Shown piece after piece: positions 1-6,460 of a stretch of DNA of 7,102 bases (positions within the stretch are counted from its first letter, which is position 1; every line of letters begins with the position of its first letter). The notes under the pieces are model-generated. The model did not search any database, was not told the DNA's origin, and worked only from the letters and a program-made list of their open reading frames with translations. The position numbers and the translations under genes were made by a program. Source of the DNA: Gammaproteobacteria bacterium (GTDB lineage: Bacteria > Pseudomonadota > Gammaproteobacteria > Steroidobacterales > Steroidobacteraceae); the NCBI GenBank assembly GCA_030043215.1, contig JASHYG010000074.1:1-7102 (forward strand), read 5' to 3'.

Positions 1-1074
1 GGTCAGCGCGAGCTGATCATCGGCGACCGCGGCACCGGCAAGACGGCGATCGCACTCGACACCATCATTCATCAGCGATCCAGCGATGTCATTTGCCTCT
101 ACGCCGCCGTCGGTCAGAAGGCCTCCTCGGTCGCGGAAGTGATCGAAGCGGTCCGCCACCATGGAGCCCCCGAGCGCTGCGTGTTCGTCGTCGGCGAGGC
201 CGATGCGACACCCGGCCTTCAGTGGCTCACCCCGTACGCGGCCTGCACGATGGCCGAGCATTTCATGGGGCGCGGGCGGGACGTGTTACTCGTGATCGAC
301 GATCTCACCAAGCACGCCGCCGTCTACCGGCAGATCTCCCTTCTCCTGCGGCGCCCGCCCGGACGCGAGGCCTATCCCGGCGACATCTTCTACATTCACT
401 CCCGGCTACTCGAGCGCTCGGCGAAACTTGCGCCCGAGCGCGGCGGCGGCTCCCTCACGGCGCTGCCGATTGCAGAGACTCAGGCCGGGAACTTGAGCGC
501 CTACATCCCAACGAACCTCATCTCGATCACCGACGGCCAGATTTACCTCGATCCGCACCTCTTCAACGAGGACCAGAAGCCCGCCGTGGACGTGGGCAAG
601 AGCGTCTCGCGAGTCGGCGGGAAGGCTCAGGCACCGGCCTTGAAGCCGTTCTCGGACAGCTTGCGCCTCGAGTATGCGCAATTCCTCGAGCTGGAGGTGT
701 TCACGCGTTTCGGTACCCTGGTCGATGAGCGCACCCGCCGGGTGATCGAGCACGGGCGGCGCATCCGTGCGGTGCTCGGACAGCCCCAGTTTTCGCCGGC
801 TCCGCTCGCCGTCGAGGTGGCCTTGCTGCTTGCCCTCGCCGAGCGTCTGCTCGATGAGTTGCCGCTCGAGTCGATCGAGCCGTTCCGGTTGCACCTGGGA
901 GCCTGGCTTGCCGAGCGCTGCCCCGAAGCCCTCGCCCTCGACGACCGATCTCCACCACTGTCCGTGGCACTGCACGAGCGGCTGAAGGCGGCATTGACGG
1001 CGCTCGTCGAGTCGCTCCGCACCCCGCAGCCGGCGACGAGTGTCGATCCGGCGGGATCACGCTCGTGCGCTTAG
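1..1074 (+). CDS. atpA: N-ATPase (alternate F1F0 ATPase) F1 subunit alpha, 5'-truncated by window edge
   Basis: This is the non-catalytic nucleotide-binding alpha subunit of the F1 head of an ion-translocating ATPase at the cytoplasmic membrane. The frame is open from base 1 and gives 357 residues. The P-loop GDRGTGKT lies at residues 8-15. By comparison with E. coli AtpA (P-loop near residue 169), about 160 N-terminal residues lie outside the window. Other landmarks are [11 protein letters not shown] (Walker B Asp at 100-101), the signature [32 protein letters not shown], and SVSRVGG with the arginine finger at residue 204 (bases 610-612). The VIDDLT form and a gamma gene directly downstream as the last cistron fit the N-ATPase type (operon order atpDCQRBEFAG) better than the housekeeping F-ATPase. 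The P-loop has Gly where E. coli has Gln (GDRQTGKT). Alpha identity is very secure; the N-ATPase subtype is likely but not proven, since the diagnostic atpQ/atpR genes are outside the window. Confidence 0.93.
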   Translation, partial: GQRELIIGDRGTGKTAIALDTIIHQRSSDVICLYAAVGQKASSVAEVIEAVRHHGAPERCVFVVGEADATPGLQWLTPYAACTMAEHFMGRGRDVLLVIDDLTKHAAVYRQISLLLRRPPGREAYPGDIFYIHSRLLERSAKLAPERGGGSLTALPIAETQAGNLSAYIPTNLISITDGQIYLDPHLFNEDQKPAVDVGKSVSRVGGKAQAPALKPFSDSLRLEYAQFLELEVFTRFGTLVDERTRRVIEHGRRIRAVLGQPQFSPAPLAVEVALLLALAERLLDELPLESIEPFRLHLGAWLAERCPEALALDDRSPPLSVALHERLKAALTALVESLRTPQPATSVDPAGSRSCA

Positions 1075-1913
1075 CCGACATCGAGACGCGGCTCGGGAGC
1101 CTCGAGGAACTCGAGCGCATCATCGGCGCCATGCGCTCGCTTGCCAGCATGCGCGTGCTCGAGGCCGAGCGTGCACTCGGAGGCGTCCGCGCGTATGCGG
1201 CGACCCTTGCGACCGCCATCGCCGACGCGCTCCTGCTGTGGTCTGACCGCTCAACGCCCGCGACATCGATCCAGCCGCATCGCGCGCTCGTGCTGTGCAC
1301 GAGCGAGCACGGGTTCGTAGGCGGGTTCAACGAGCGGCTGCTCGAGGCCGCGAGAAGCATGCTCGCTCCCGAGGATAGGCTCCTCATTCTCGGCACGCGC
1401 GGCAGCATGCTCGCCGAGGGACGTGGATGGCGGAGCCTTGCATCCTTCGCCGCGCCGACGCGCCTTGCGAGCGTCCCGGAAGCCGTGCGGGGCATTGTGA
1501 CTGCGCTTTACCGCCTGATCGCCCGTGGAGAGATCGGGCGCGCCGAGGTGGTCTTCGTCCGCACCGAGCGCGGCACGACACCTCGCGTCGAGACCCGAGC
1601 GCTCTTCCCGCTTTCCCTGCCGCACTCCGCGGGCGCTGCCGCGAGATTACCTCCCCTGCACCACTTGCCGCCCGCGATACTGCTCGAGAAACTGGCTGCA
1701 GAGTACGTCTTCGCGCTGCTGACGGAAGCCGCCACCGAGTCGCTCGCGAGTGAAAATGCCGCACGCTTCAACGCCATGGAGGCGGCAGAGGATCATCTCT
1801 CGCACAAGCTCGAGGAGCTCGGACGCGAGGCCCGGCAGGCCCGTCAGGAGGAGGTCACGACCGAACTCCTCGACCTAGTGGCCGGTTCCGAGGCCGCTTC
1901 CACGACGGAGTGA
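1065..1913 (+). CDS. atpG: N-ATPase F1 subunit gamma
   Basis: This is the central rotor stalk subunit of F1, coupling c-ring rotation to the alpha/beta head. It has 282 residues, a normal length for gamma. The N-terminal helix contains [17 protein letters not shown] (residues 19-35). The Rossmann-like core begins [18 protein letters not shown] (73-90), where [10 protein letters not shown] resembles the gamma subunit of alternate ATPases. The C-terminal helix (about 228-277) ends [21 protein letters not shown], the usual gamma C-terminus. A GTG start is chosen because it places [15 protein letters not shown] at the N-terminus as expected for the family, and because it overlaps the alpha stop by 10 bases, which implies translational coupling; the Shine-Dalgarno sequence is weak. 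The next in-frame ATG (codon 23) would delete part of the rotor helix. No beta or epsilon gene follows, so this appears to be the last operon gene. Confidence 0.92.
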   Translation: MRLADIETRLGSLEELERIIGAMRSLASMRVLEAERALGGVRAYAATLATAIADALLLWSDRSTPATSIQPHRALVLCTSEHGFVGGFNERLLEAARSMLAPEDRLLILGTRGSMLAEGRGWRSLASFAAPTRLASVPEAVRGIVTALYRLIARGEIGRAEVVFVRTERGTTPRVETRALFPLSLPHSAGAAARLPPLHHLPPAILLEKLAAEYVFALLTEAATESLASENAARFNAMEAAEDHLSHKLEELGREARQARQEEVTTELLDLVAGSEAASTTE

Positions 1914-1919
1914 GATCTC

Positions 1920-1948
1920 TTAAGCGCCCCGCGCATCGGGAGTATCAT
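1920..1948 (+). promoter_or_regulatory. Candidate sigma70-like promoter for the sensor kinase gene
   Basis: TATCAT (1943-1948) matches the -10 consensus at five of six positions. With a 17-base spacer it is preceded by TTAAGC (1920-1925), a poor -35 match (three of six). Transcription would start near 1955, about 27 bases before the kinase ATG. It overlaps the putative terminator hairpin, so at most one of the two readings may be meaningful. This is one of the few AT-richer patches in the window, which is the main support. Confidence 0.25.
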
Positions 1949-1961
1949 CCGATTTTTGGGG
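1927..1961 (+). terminator. Possible weak intrinsic terminator after the ATPase operon
   Basis: A nested inverted repeat lies 13 bases after the gamma stop. CCCC (1927-1930) can pair with GGGG (1958-1961), and inside it ATCGG (1935-1939) pairs with CCGAT (1949-1953), leaving a 9-base loop. The inner stem runs straight into TTTTT (1953-1957). The stem is short for a strong terminator and the outer stem would compete with the U-tract, so partial termination or an RNA structure are both possible. Confidence 0.33.
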
Positions 1962-1965
1962 TCCG

Positions 1966-1975
1966 GTGAGCTCAC
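1966..1975. repeat. Perfect 10-bp palindrome in front of the sensor kinase
   Basis: GTGAGCTCAC is a perfect palindrome that ends 6 bases before the kinase ATG. It contains or overlaps the only Shine-Dalgarno-like sequence (GGTGAG, 1965-1970; 11 bases from the ATG). It could be an operator half-site or a small hairpin that masks the ribosome binding site, or it could be chance; one occurrence is not enough to tell. Confidence 0.3.
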
Positions 1976-1981
1976 ACTCCC

Positions 1982-3529
1982 ATGCTCTCTCCCGAGTTCT
2001 TAGGCAAGGTCCTCGAGTCCGCGCCCGACGCCATCGTGGTCGTCGATCCCGAGGGAGTCATCGTCTTCGCAAGCCGGCAGGTCGAGCTCCTTTTCGGTTA
2101 CACATCGCAGGAGCTGCTCGGCAGCAAGATCGAGCGGCTGCTGCCAGAGCGCTTCCGCACCGCCCACCTGAGCCATCGCCACAACTACAGCCGCAGCGCG
2201 CGCATGCGCCCGATGGGTGTCGATCTCGACCTCTTCGCGCTGCGACATGACGGCACGGAGCTACCGGTCGAGATCAGCCTGAGTCCGATCGAGGACGGCG
2301 AGCGGCTGCTGGTGGCCGCCGCCATTCGCGACGTGAGCGATCGAAAGCGGATCCAGACCGCACTCACTCAGGCGCGCGAGGAGGCCGATCGCGCCAATCA
2401 GGCCAAGAGCCGGTTCCTCGCAACGGCGAGCCATGATCTGCGCCAGCCGCTGCAGACGCTCTCGCTGCTCAACGGCACGCTCTCGAGGATAACGACCGAC
2501 CCCACGGCGATCGATGCCGTCACCCAGCAGGGGCGGGCTGTCGATGCCATGTCGCGCCTGATGGGAGCGCTGCTCGACATCAGCAAGCTCGAGTCCGGGG
2601 CGATCCGCCCCGACCCGACCGACTTTAGGGTGGCCGCCTTGTTCGAGGAGATGCGCGACGAATTCACGAGTGTAGCGGCCAGCAAGGGTCTCGAGCTGCG
2701 GGTGGAGGCAGCAGAGCACTACGCGCACTCGGACCCCTCCCTCGTCGGGCAGATCCTGCGCAATCTCGTCTCGAACGCGATCAAGTACACACGCAGGGGC
2801 TTCGTCGACTTGCGCTGTCTCGTGCGTCCCTCCGAGGTGCACGTGGAGGTTGTCGACACCGGTATCGGTATTCCGGCTGATCAGCTGCCTTACATTTACG
2901 ATGAGTTCTATCAGGTCGGTGTGGCGAGCAATACCAGCCGCGAAGGCTATGGCTTGGGCCTCAGCATCGTTCATCGCCTGGTGACGCTGCTTGGCCTCAA
3001 GCTCGAAGTGCGCTCCGAGGTCGGGCGCGGATCGGTGTTCGCTCTCGAGCTGCCGCTCGCGAGCGGGGTCCACACCTCGCGCAGTGCGCCCCGAGCCGCA
3101 GCGGCTGCTCCGAAAGGTCAATCGACGGCTTCTCCTCGGATTCTCCTCGTCGATGACGATACCGGCGTTCGCAACGCCACCGCCATGCTGCTCAAGGTCG
3201 AGGGTTATCGTGTCATCACTGCGGCCTCGCTGGGTGAGGCCGTCAAGCTCGCCAACGAGAATCCGGAAGTCAATCTCCTGATCACCGACTATCACCTGGA
3301 CCACGGCGAGACGGGCGTGGAGGTCATCACCGCCCTGCGCAGTGTCCTCGGTGAGGGACTCTGCGTGGTCCTCATGACGGGGGACACCTCCTCGATGATC
3401 CGGGACCTCAAGCCCGATGAGCGAATTCGCGTGGCGAGCAAGCCGATCAACGCGGATGAGCTCCTCACGATCGTCAAGACACTGCTTGCCTGGCACGCAT
3501 CGGCGCCGAGGAACGATCGAGCTAGGTAG
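1982..3529 (+). CDS. PAS domain hybrid sensor histidine kinase/response regulator, soluble
   Basis: This 515-residue cytoplasmic hybrid kinase shows no signal peptide or membrane segment. A PAS domain (about 6-122) opens LLESAPDAIVVVDPEG-like and ends AAIRDVSDRKR. A short coiled linker (122-145) leads to the HisKA box ASHDLRQPLQTLSLL with phospho-acceptor His151. The HATPase domain has its N box at N261-LVSN-AIKYT, G1 box D292-TGIGIP and G2 box GYGLGLSIV (322-330). An Ala/Pro-rich linker (about 361-384) joins a receiver domain (386-505) with acidic D391-D393, phospho-acceptor Asp436 (LLITDYH), Thr466 and Lys487. All catalytic residues are present. There is no output domain after the receiver and no separate response regulator in the window, so phosphate probably passes to an unlinked partner, or the receiver acts as a sink. 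The ligand is unknown; PAS His62 sits where FixL has its heme ligand. The gene follows the ATPase operon by 68 bases on the same strand. Confidence 0.93.
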   Translation: MLSPEFLGKVLESAPDAIVVVDPEGVIVFASRQVELLFGYTSQELLGSKIERLLPERFRTAHLSHRHNYSRSARMRPMGVDLDLFALRHDGTELPVEISLSPIEDGERLLVAAAIRDVSDRKRIQTALTQAREEADRANQAKSRFLATASHDLRQPLQTLSLLNGTLSRITTDPTAIDAVTQQGRAVDAMSRLMGALLDISKLESGAIRPDPTDFRVAALFEEMRDEFTSVAASKGLELRVEAAEHYAHSDPSLVGQILRNLVSNAIKYTRRGFVDLRCLVRPSEVHVEVVDTGIGIPADQLPYIYDEFYQVGVASNTSREGYGLGLSIVHRLVTLLGLKLEVRSEVGRGSVFALELPLASGVHTSRSAPRAAAAAPKGQSTASPRILLVDDDTGVRNATAMLLKVEGYRVITAASLGEAVKLANENPEVNLLITDYHLDHGETGVEVITALRSVLGEGLCVVLMTGDTSSMIRDLKPDERIRVASKPINADELLTIVKTLLAWHASAPRNDRAR

Positions 3530-3604
3530 TTCTGCGGACGGCGCTCGGAGAGCTACGCATAGCGGCGACCGCATCCCATGCACGAGGATGGCTCGACGTT
3601 CCAC

Positions 3605-3610
3605 GAGGAG
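3605..3610 (+). promoter_or_regulatory. Ribosome binding site that decides the Usp start
   Basis: GAGGAG lies 9 bases before the ATG at 3620. The in-frame ATG at 3578 has no comparable purine run upstream and would add 14 residues (MHEDGSTFHEESSP) before the beta-strand RRILVAVK that normally opens a Usp domain. The 3620 start is therefore preferred. Confidence 0.6.
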
Positions 3611-3619
3611 TCGAGCCCG

Positions 3620-4600
3620 ATGAGAACCCTCCGCCGCATTCTGGTCGCCGTCAAAGAGCCCCGTGCTTCATCACCCGCCCTTTCCAAGGCCGCGCACCTC
3701 GCCAGGGCCTGTGGGGCGCAGCTTCGACTGTTCCATGCGCTCTCCGAGCCCGTATACGTCGACGTCTACGGCTTCAACGGCGCGAGCCCGCGCGAGCTCG
3801 AGGATGAGCGATACCGCGCCGCGCTCGCGAAGCTCGATGCCCTCGCAAGGGGTTTGCGGCGCCAGCATATCGACGTGAGCTCATCGGTCGAGTGGGATTT
3901 CCCCGCACATGAGGCGGTCCTGCGCGCCGCTCGGGCATTCGGTGCCGATCTCATCGTCGCGGACGCTCACCCGAGGAGCCATCGTGCCGCCTGGCTCCTC
4001 CGGTTCACGGACTGGGAGCTCCTGCGCCAGAGCTCGGCTCCGGTGCTCCTCGTGAAGAGCTCCAAACCGTACCGCCGGCCGCGGGTGCTCGCGGCGGTCG
4101 ATCCCTCGCACGCGTTCGCCAAGCCGCTCAGGCTCGATCAGGAGATTCTGCGCTTGGGCTCGGTGGTTGCCGGGGCGCTCCGCGGTCCACTTCACGCTGT
4201 ATACGCCTATGATCCCGCGCCGCTCGGTATCCCGCCGATCGGGGCTGCGAGCTTGGCGCTCATCGCAGCGGCACAGCTCGAGAGGAAGGCGCAGGCCAGA
4301 GCCGCCCTGGAGCGCACGCTGCGCCGCCTCCGCTTGCCCACCGGCCGCCTCCATGTGATTGGGAGACATCCGACAGATGCGATCGTCGAGACGGCAAGTG
4401 AATCTCAATGCGGTATCGTCGTCATGGGCGCCATCTCCCGCTCCGGACTCAACCGCCTTCTCATCGGGAACACCGCCGAGCGCGTGCTCGACCAGCTCGC
4501 CTGTGATGTCCTCATTGTGAAGCCGAAGAAGTTCCGCAGCCGTATCACGCGGCGCGTGCGCGGGCCCCAGCTCATCGTACCGTCACCTCCGACCATGTGA
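3620..4600 (+). CDS. Tandem-domain universal stress protein, UspE-like
   Basis: This 326-residue cytoplasmic protein has two Usp domains in tandem, as in E. coli UspE (about 316 residues). Domain 1 spans about 1-147 (RRILVAVKEP... to APVLLVKSS) and lacks a clear glycine-rich nucleotide loop. Domain 2 spans about 155-303 (RVLAAVDPSHA... to CDVLIVKPKKF). It carries G270-AISRSG-LNRLLI-G283-NTAERVLDQL, which closely follows the UspE pattern GTVGRTG...GNTAE and may bind a nucleotide. Tandem Usps support survival under starvation, hypoxia or envelope stress; the biochemical activity is generally unclear. The gene lies 90 bases after the hybrid kinase on the same strand. No promoter was recognised in that gap, so co-transcription is plausible. 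Its last 18 bases overlap the 3' end of the convergent phosphotransferase gene. An alternative start at 3578 would give 340 residues. No gene symbol is given because orthology to uspE specifically is not established. Confidence 0.9.
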   Translation: MRTLRRILVAVKEPRASSPALSKAAHLARACGAQLRLFHALSEPVYVDVYGFNGASPRELEDERYRAALAKLDALARGLRRQHIDVSSSVEWDFPAHEAVLRAARAFGADLIVADAHPRSHRAAWLLRFTDWELLRQSSAPVLLVKSSKPYRRPRVLAAVDPSHAFAKPLRLDQEILRLGSVVAGALRGPLHAVYAYDPAPLGIPPIGAASLALIAAAQLERKAQARAALERTLRRLRLPTGRLHVIGRHPTDAIVETASESQCGIVVMGAISRSGLNRLLIGNTAERVLDQLACDVLIVKPKKFRSRITRRVRGPQLIVPSPPTM

Positions 4601-6187
4601 GGCCGCCTTCCGCGCCTCGGCTGCACCGCGAATGTGCCCGAGGATCTTCTCGAGCGTGCCGGCATCGGTCGACTCGACCCCGGTCGTATCGATCCCCTCC
4701 TCGGGAGTGAGGAGCTCGAGGTGGGCCATCTGCCACTCGAGAACTGCCTCGTCGGCCTCGGAGGCATCGCGCCCGCGACGCCGACGCGCCACGATGCGCG
4801 CCCGCAGAACAGGGGGCGGCGCCTCGCAGCGCACCAGGTGCAACGGCACCTCGAGGCGCCGAGCCAGCTCCGCAAATAACGCCCGCTGCGCCCGCTTAAG
4901 GAACGTTGCATCGACGATCACGGTATACCCACCCGCGAGTACTTCTTCGGCCGCGTGCGCCAGATCTTCATAGACGGCCTCGCTCGCCCCGGAGCCATAG
5001 ATCCCCGTCCCCAGACCCGAGTGAGAGGACGACAAGGCACCCAGTCCCGCACGCCGCTTGCGCTCGATGTCCGATCGCAGATGCACCGCATCGAGGCGTG
5101 GCGCAAGGAGGCGCGCGAGCCAGGTCTTCCCGGAAGCGGCGAGACCGTACATGAGCAGGAGCAACGGGCGGTCCGAGGCTCCAACGAGGAATGCCCGTGC
5201 ACAGTTGAGAAGGGCGAGATGCTCGGCGCTCAGGGTCTCGCGTTCGGCTGCGTCGGCCCGACCGGAGGATGCGAGGGCGGCCACCTTCGCGCGCACGAGC
5301 GCTCGGTGCGCCTGATAGAGCTTGAGACCCCCGCAGGCCTGATAGTCGCCGCTCTCGGCGAGGTAGCCGCCGCGGAACGCGTGCGCCCGCACGGAGCGGT
5401 CGCGGGCGAGAAGGTCGCTCGAGAGGAGCGCAATCTCATCGGCCACATCGATCCAGCGCAACGCCGGATCGAACTCCAGGCAGTCAAAGGCGACCAGGCG
5501 CGATTCGATACGCACGACGTTGCGGCTGTGAAGATCTCCGTGGCATTCGCGAATGCGGCCTGCAGCGCGGCGAGCGGCCATCCAGGGCGCCGCGGCCACG
5601 AGGCGTGCTTCGAGCGGGCCGGCGAGTGCAAGCACCTCATCGCGCCGTCCAAACACGGCACTCGCCTCGGCGCATTCATCGAGATTGCGCATCACGAGCG
5701 CGTGCACCTCGGACGCGCGTCCCCAGAGCTCACCCTCGCGGGCGACGGGAAGCCTCGCATGAATCGCGGCGAGCTCGCGCCCGAAGGCCTCGAGCTCGAG
5801 GGGCTCGATGCGCCGGGTATTGAGTAGCCAGTCGAGCTCCTGGGTACGATCGAACCTGCGCATGCGCACCGCGTGCTCGACCGCCGGTCCATCCCCGCCA
5901 ATCCTCGCCGCGCCGTCGACGCATACGATGGGCGAAACATCGAGGTACAACTCCGGAGCGAAGCGGCGGTTGAGGCGCAGCTCCTCCTCGCATAGGAAGC
6001 GTCTACGCTCAGGCGTGCGTAGATCGATGAACGGATAGCGCACCGGACGCTTGATCTTGTACGCGAATCCTCCGGCAAGCAGCACCCAGGAGATGTGGGT
6101 CTCGATGATCTCGATGCGTTCGGCCGGGTGGGGATAGGCGCGCGGACTGAGAAGGCCCGCGAGGAACTCGGGGAATTCCGCGCTCAC
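4583..6187 (-). CDS. Bifunctional APH-like phosphotransferase / P-loop kinase (COG2187-COG0645 fusion)
   Basis: This 534-residue soluble protein has two kinase-like halves. The N-terminal half (about 1-335) is an aminoglycoside-phosphotransferase-fold domain of the COG2187 type. It opens AYPHPAERIEIIETHISWVLL and continues GGFAYKIKRPV (likely ATP-contacting Lys44 or Lys46) and RRFLCEEELRLNRRFAPELYLDV. The catalytic loop is H216-GDLHSRN, followed by the metal-binding-like FDCLEFD (234-240). The C-terminal half (about 340-520) is a P-loop kinase resembling gluconate or zeta-type kinases. It has Walker A GLAASGKT (348-355), RSDIERKR (371-378), VIVDATFLKRAQR (423-435) and an Arg-rich lid RRRRGRDASEAD (468-479). 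The substrate is unknown; such proteins are often mis-named aminoglycoside kinases, and resistance is not implied. The start is GTG, whose GTGA overlaps the stop of a 17-codon upstream frame; the frame closes 12 codons further upstream with no ATG or GTG between. The gene follows a Usp gene on the same strand, a recurring pairing. Confidence 0.9.
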   Translation of the reverse strand: MSAEFPEFLAGLLSPRAYPHPAERIEIIETHISWVLLAGGFAYKIKRPVRYPFIDLRTPERRRFLCEEELRLNRRFAPELYLDVSPIVCVDGAARIGGDGPAVEHAVRMRRFDRTQELDWLLNTRRIEPLELEAFGRELAAIHARLPVAREGELWGRASEVHALVMRNLDECAEASAVFGRRDEVLALAGPLEARLVAAAPWMAARRAAGRIRECHGDLHSRNVVRIESRLVAFDCLEFDPALRWIDVADEIALLSSDLLARDRSVRAHAFRGGYLAESGDYQACGGLKLYQAHRALVRAKVAALASSGRADAAERETLSAEHLALLNCARAFLVGASDRPLLLLMYGLAASGKTWLARLLAPRLDAVHLRSDIERKRRAGLGALSSSHSGLGTGIYGSGASEAVYEDLAHAAEEVLAGGYTVIVDATFLKRAQRALFAELARRLEVPLHLVRCEAPPPVLRARIVARRRRGRDASEADEAVLEWQMAHLELLTPEEGIDTTGVESTDAGTLEKILGHIRGAAEARKAASHGRR

Positions 6188-6237
6188 TCGATCCGTCCCG
6201 CAAGTGCGATCGCGCGCAATTGCTCAACGTTTGACAT
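6184..6237 (-). CDS. Putative 17-residue leader peptide coupled to the phosphotransferase gene
   Basis: A short frame MSNVEQLRAIALAGRIE starts with ATG and is preceded by AGAGG (complement of 6245-6249) at a 7-base spacing, the best ribosome binding site in this intergenic region. Its TGA stop overlaps the GTG start of the phosphotransferase in the sequence GTGA, so ribosomes could terminate and re-initiate. The phosphotransferase's own Shine-Dalgarno (GGGACGGA) is mediocre, which makes coupling useful. The peptide resembles no family I recognise and has no obvious attenuator residue run (no run of Trp, His, Phe or Cys). It could instead be a fortuitous frame or a relic of a longer N-terminus lost by frameshift, although the phosphotransferase already begins as its family normally does. 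Confidence 0.4.
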   Translation of the reverse strand: MSNVEQLRAIALAGRIE

Positions 6238-6244
6238 AATGCGG

Positions 6245-6249
6245 CCTCT
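6245..6249 (-). promoter_or_regulatory. Ribosome binding site of the 17-codon leader frame
   Basis: AGAGG on the minus strand lies 7 bases before an ATG at 6237. A second purine-rich run, GGGAGG (complement of 6271-6276), lies further upstream but has no ATG, GTG or TTG at a usable distance. The AGAGG site is the main evidence that the small frame is translated. Confidence 0.4.
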
Positions 6250-6398
6250 ATGGGGCGATGCGGTTGGTTTCCTCCCGTAGCACGCACACTTAGCGCCACT
6301 CGGATAGCCGTACTCTCCCGGAGTGGACCCCGCGCGCCAATACGCAGAATCCCGCATACCCGCGATGTCGAGCGATGAGACAACCTCAATCGGCGTGG

Positions 6399-6419
6399 GC
6401 GATCGAACGGGTTCGTCGC
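6399..6419. repeat. Inverted repeat between the Usp and phosphotransferase genes
   Basis: Read on the plus strand, GCGA-T-CGA pairs with TCG-TCGC around the loop ACGGGT, giving seven base pairs with one bulged T. In the minus-strand transcript it lies about 42 bases after the Usp stop. It has no following U-run, so it is not a convincing intrinsic terminator. It may be an mRNA 3'-end or processing structure, or chance in GC-rich DNA. No convincing -35/-10 pair for the phosphotransferase was seen in the rest of the 6238-6460 gap. Confidence 0.25.
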
Positions 6420-6460
6420 ATCCGGAGCGTTCAATGAAAGGCGCGTGAGTCCAGCTTCGG

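Noticed and set aside
93..728. A 211-codon Arg-rich frame over the alpha subunit
   Set aside because: It is an out-of-frame reading of atpA with an Arg/Pro/Ala-rich composition and no homology that I recognise.
400..3060. Very frequent CTCGAG hexamers
   Set aside because: They arise mostly from Leu-Glu or related codon pairs with strong CTC and GAG usage and show no regular spacing or intergenic clustering.
2261..3604. A 447-codon open frame antisense to the hybrid kinase
   Set aside because: The plus-strand frame shows a complete, motif-perfect PAS-HisKA-HATPase-REC protein. The antisense frame is low-complexity, has no recognisable domain and is a typical GC-rich shadow.
4599..4618. GAGGC/GCCTC hairpin just after the plus-strand Usp stop
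   Set aside because: The stem is only five pairs around a 10-base loop with no T-run, and it lies within the phosphotransferase coding sequence.
4955..5827. A 290-codon plus-strand open frame inside the phosphotransferase gene
   Set aside because: It has no family motifs and lies opposite conserved catalytic motifs of the minus-strand gene, so it is a codon-bias shadow.
4583..6187. Antibiotic (aminoglycoside) resistance kinase
   Set aside because: The HGDLHxxN motif is shared by many APH-fold kinases. The fusion to a COG0645-type P-loop kinase and the Usp context point to a stress-linked protein of unknown substrate, not a resistance gene.
6224..6234. TCAA-CGT-TTGA as a possible FNR/Anr-type site
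   Set aside because: The half-sites are in the wrong order and spacing for TTGAT-N4-ATCAA, and the site falls within the leader frame start.
6231..6236. A perfect TTGACA -35 hexamer on the plus strand
   Set aside because: There is no -10-like sequence at 16-18 bases, it would read antisense into the second Usp gene, and it is the complement of the leader frame's start region.
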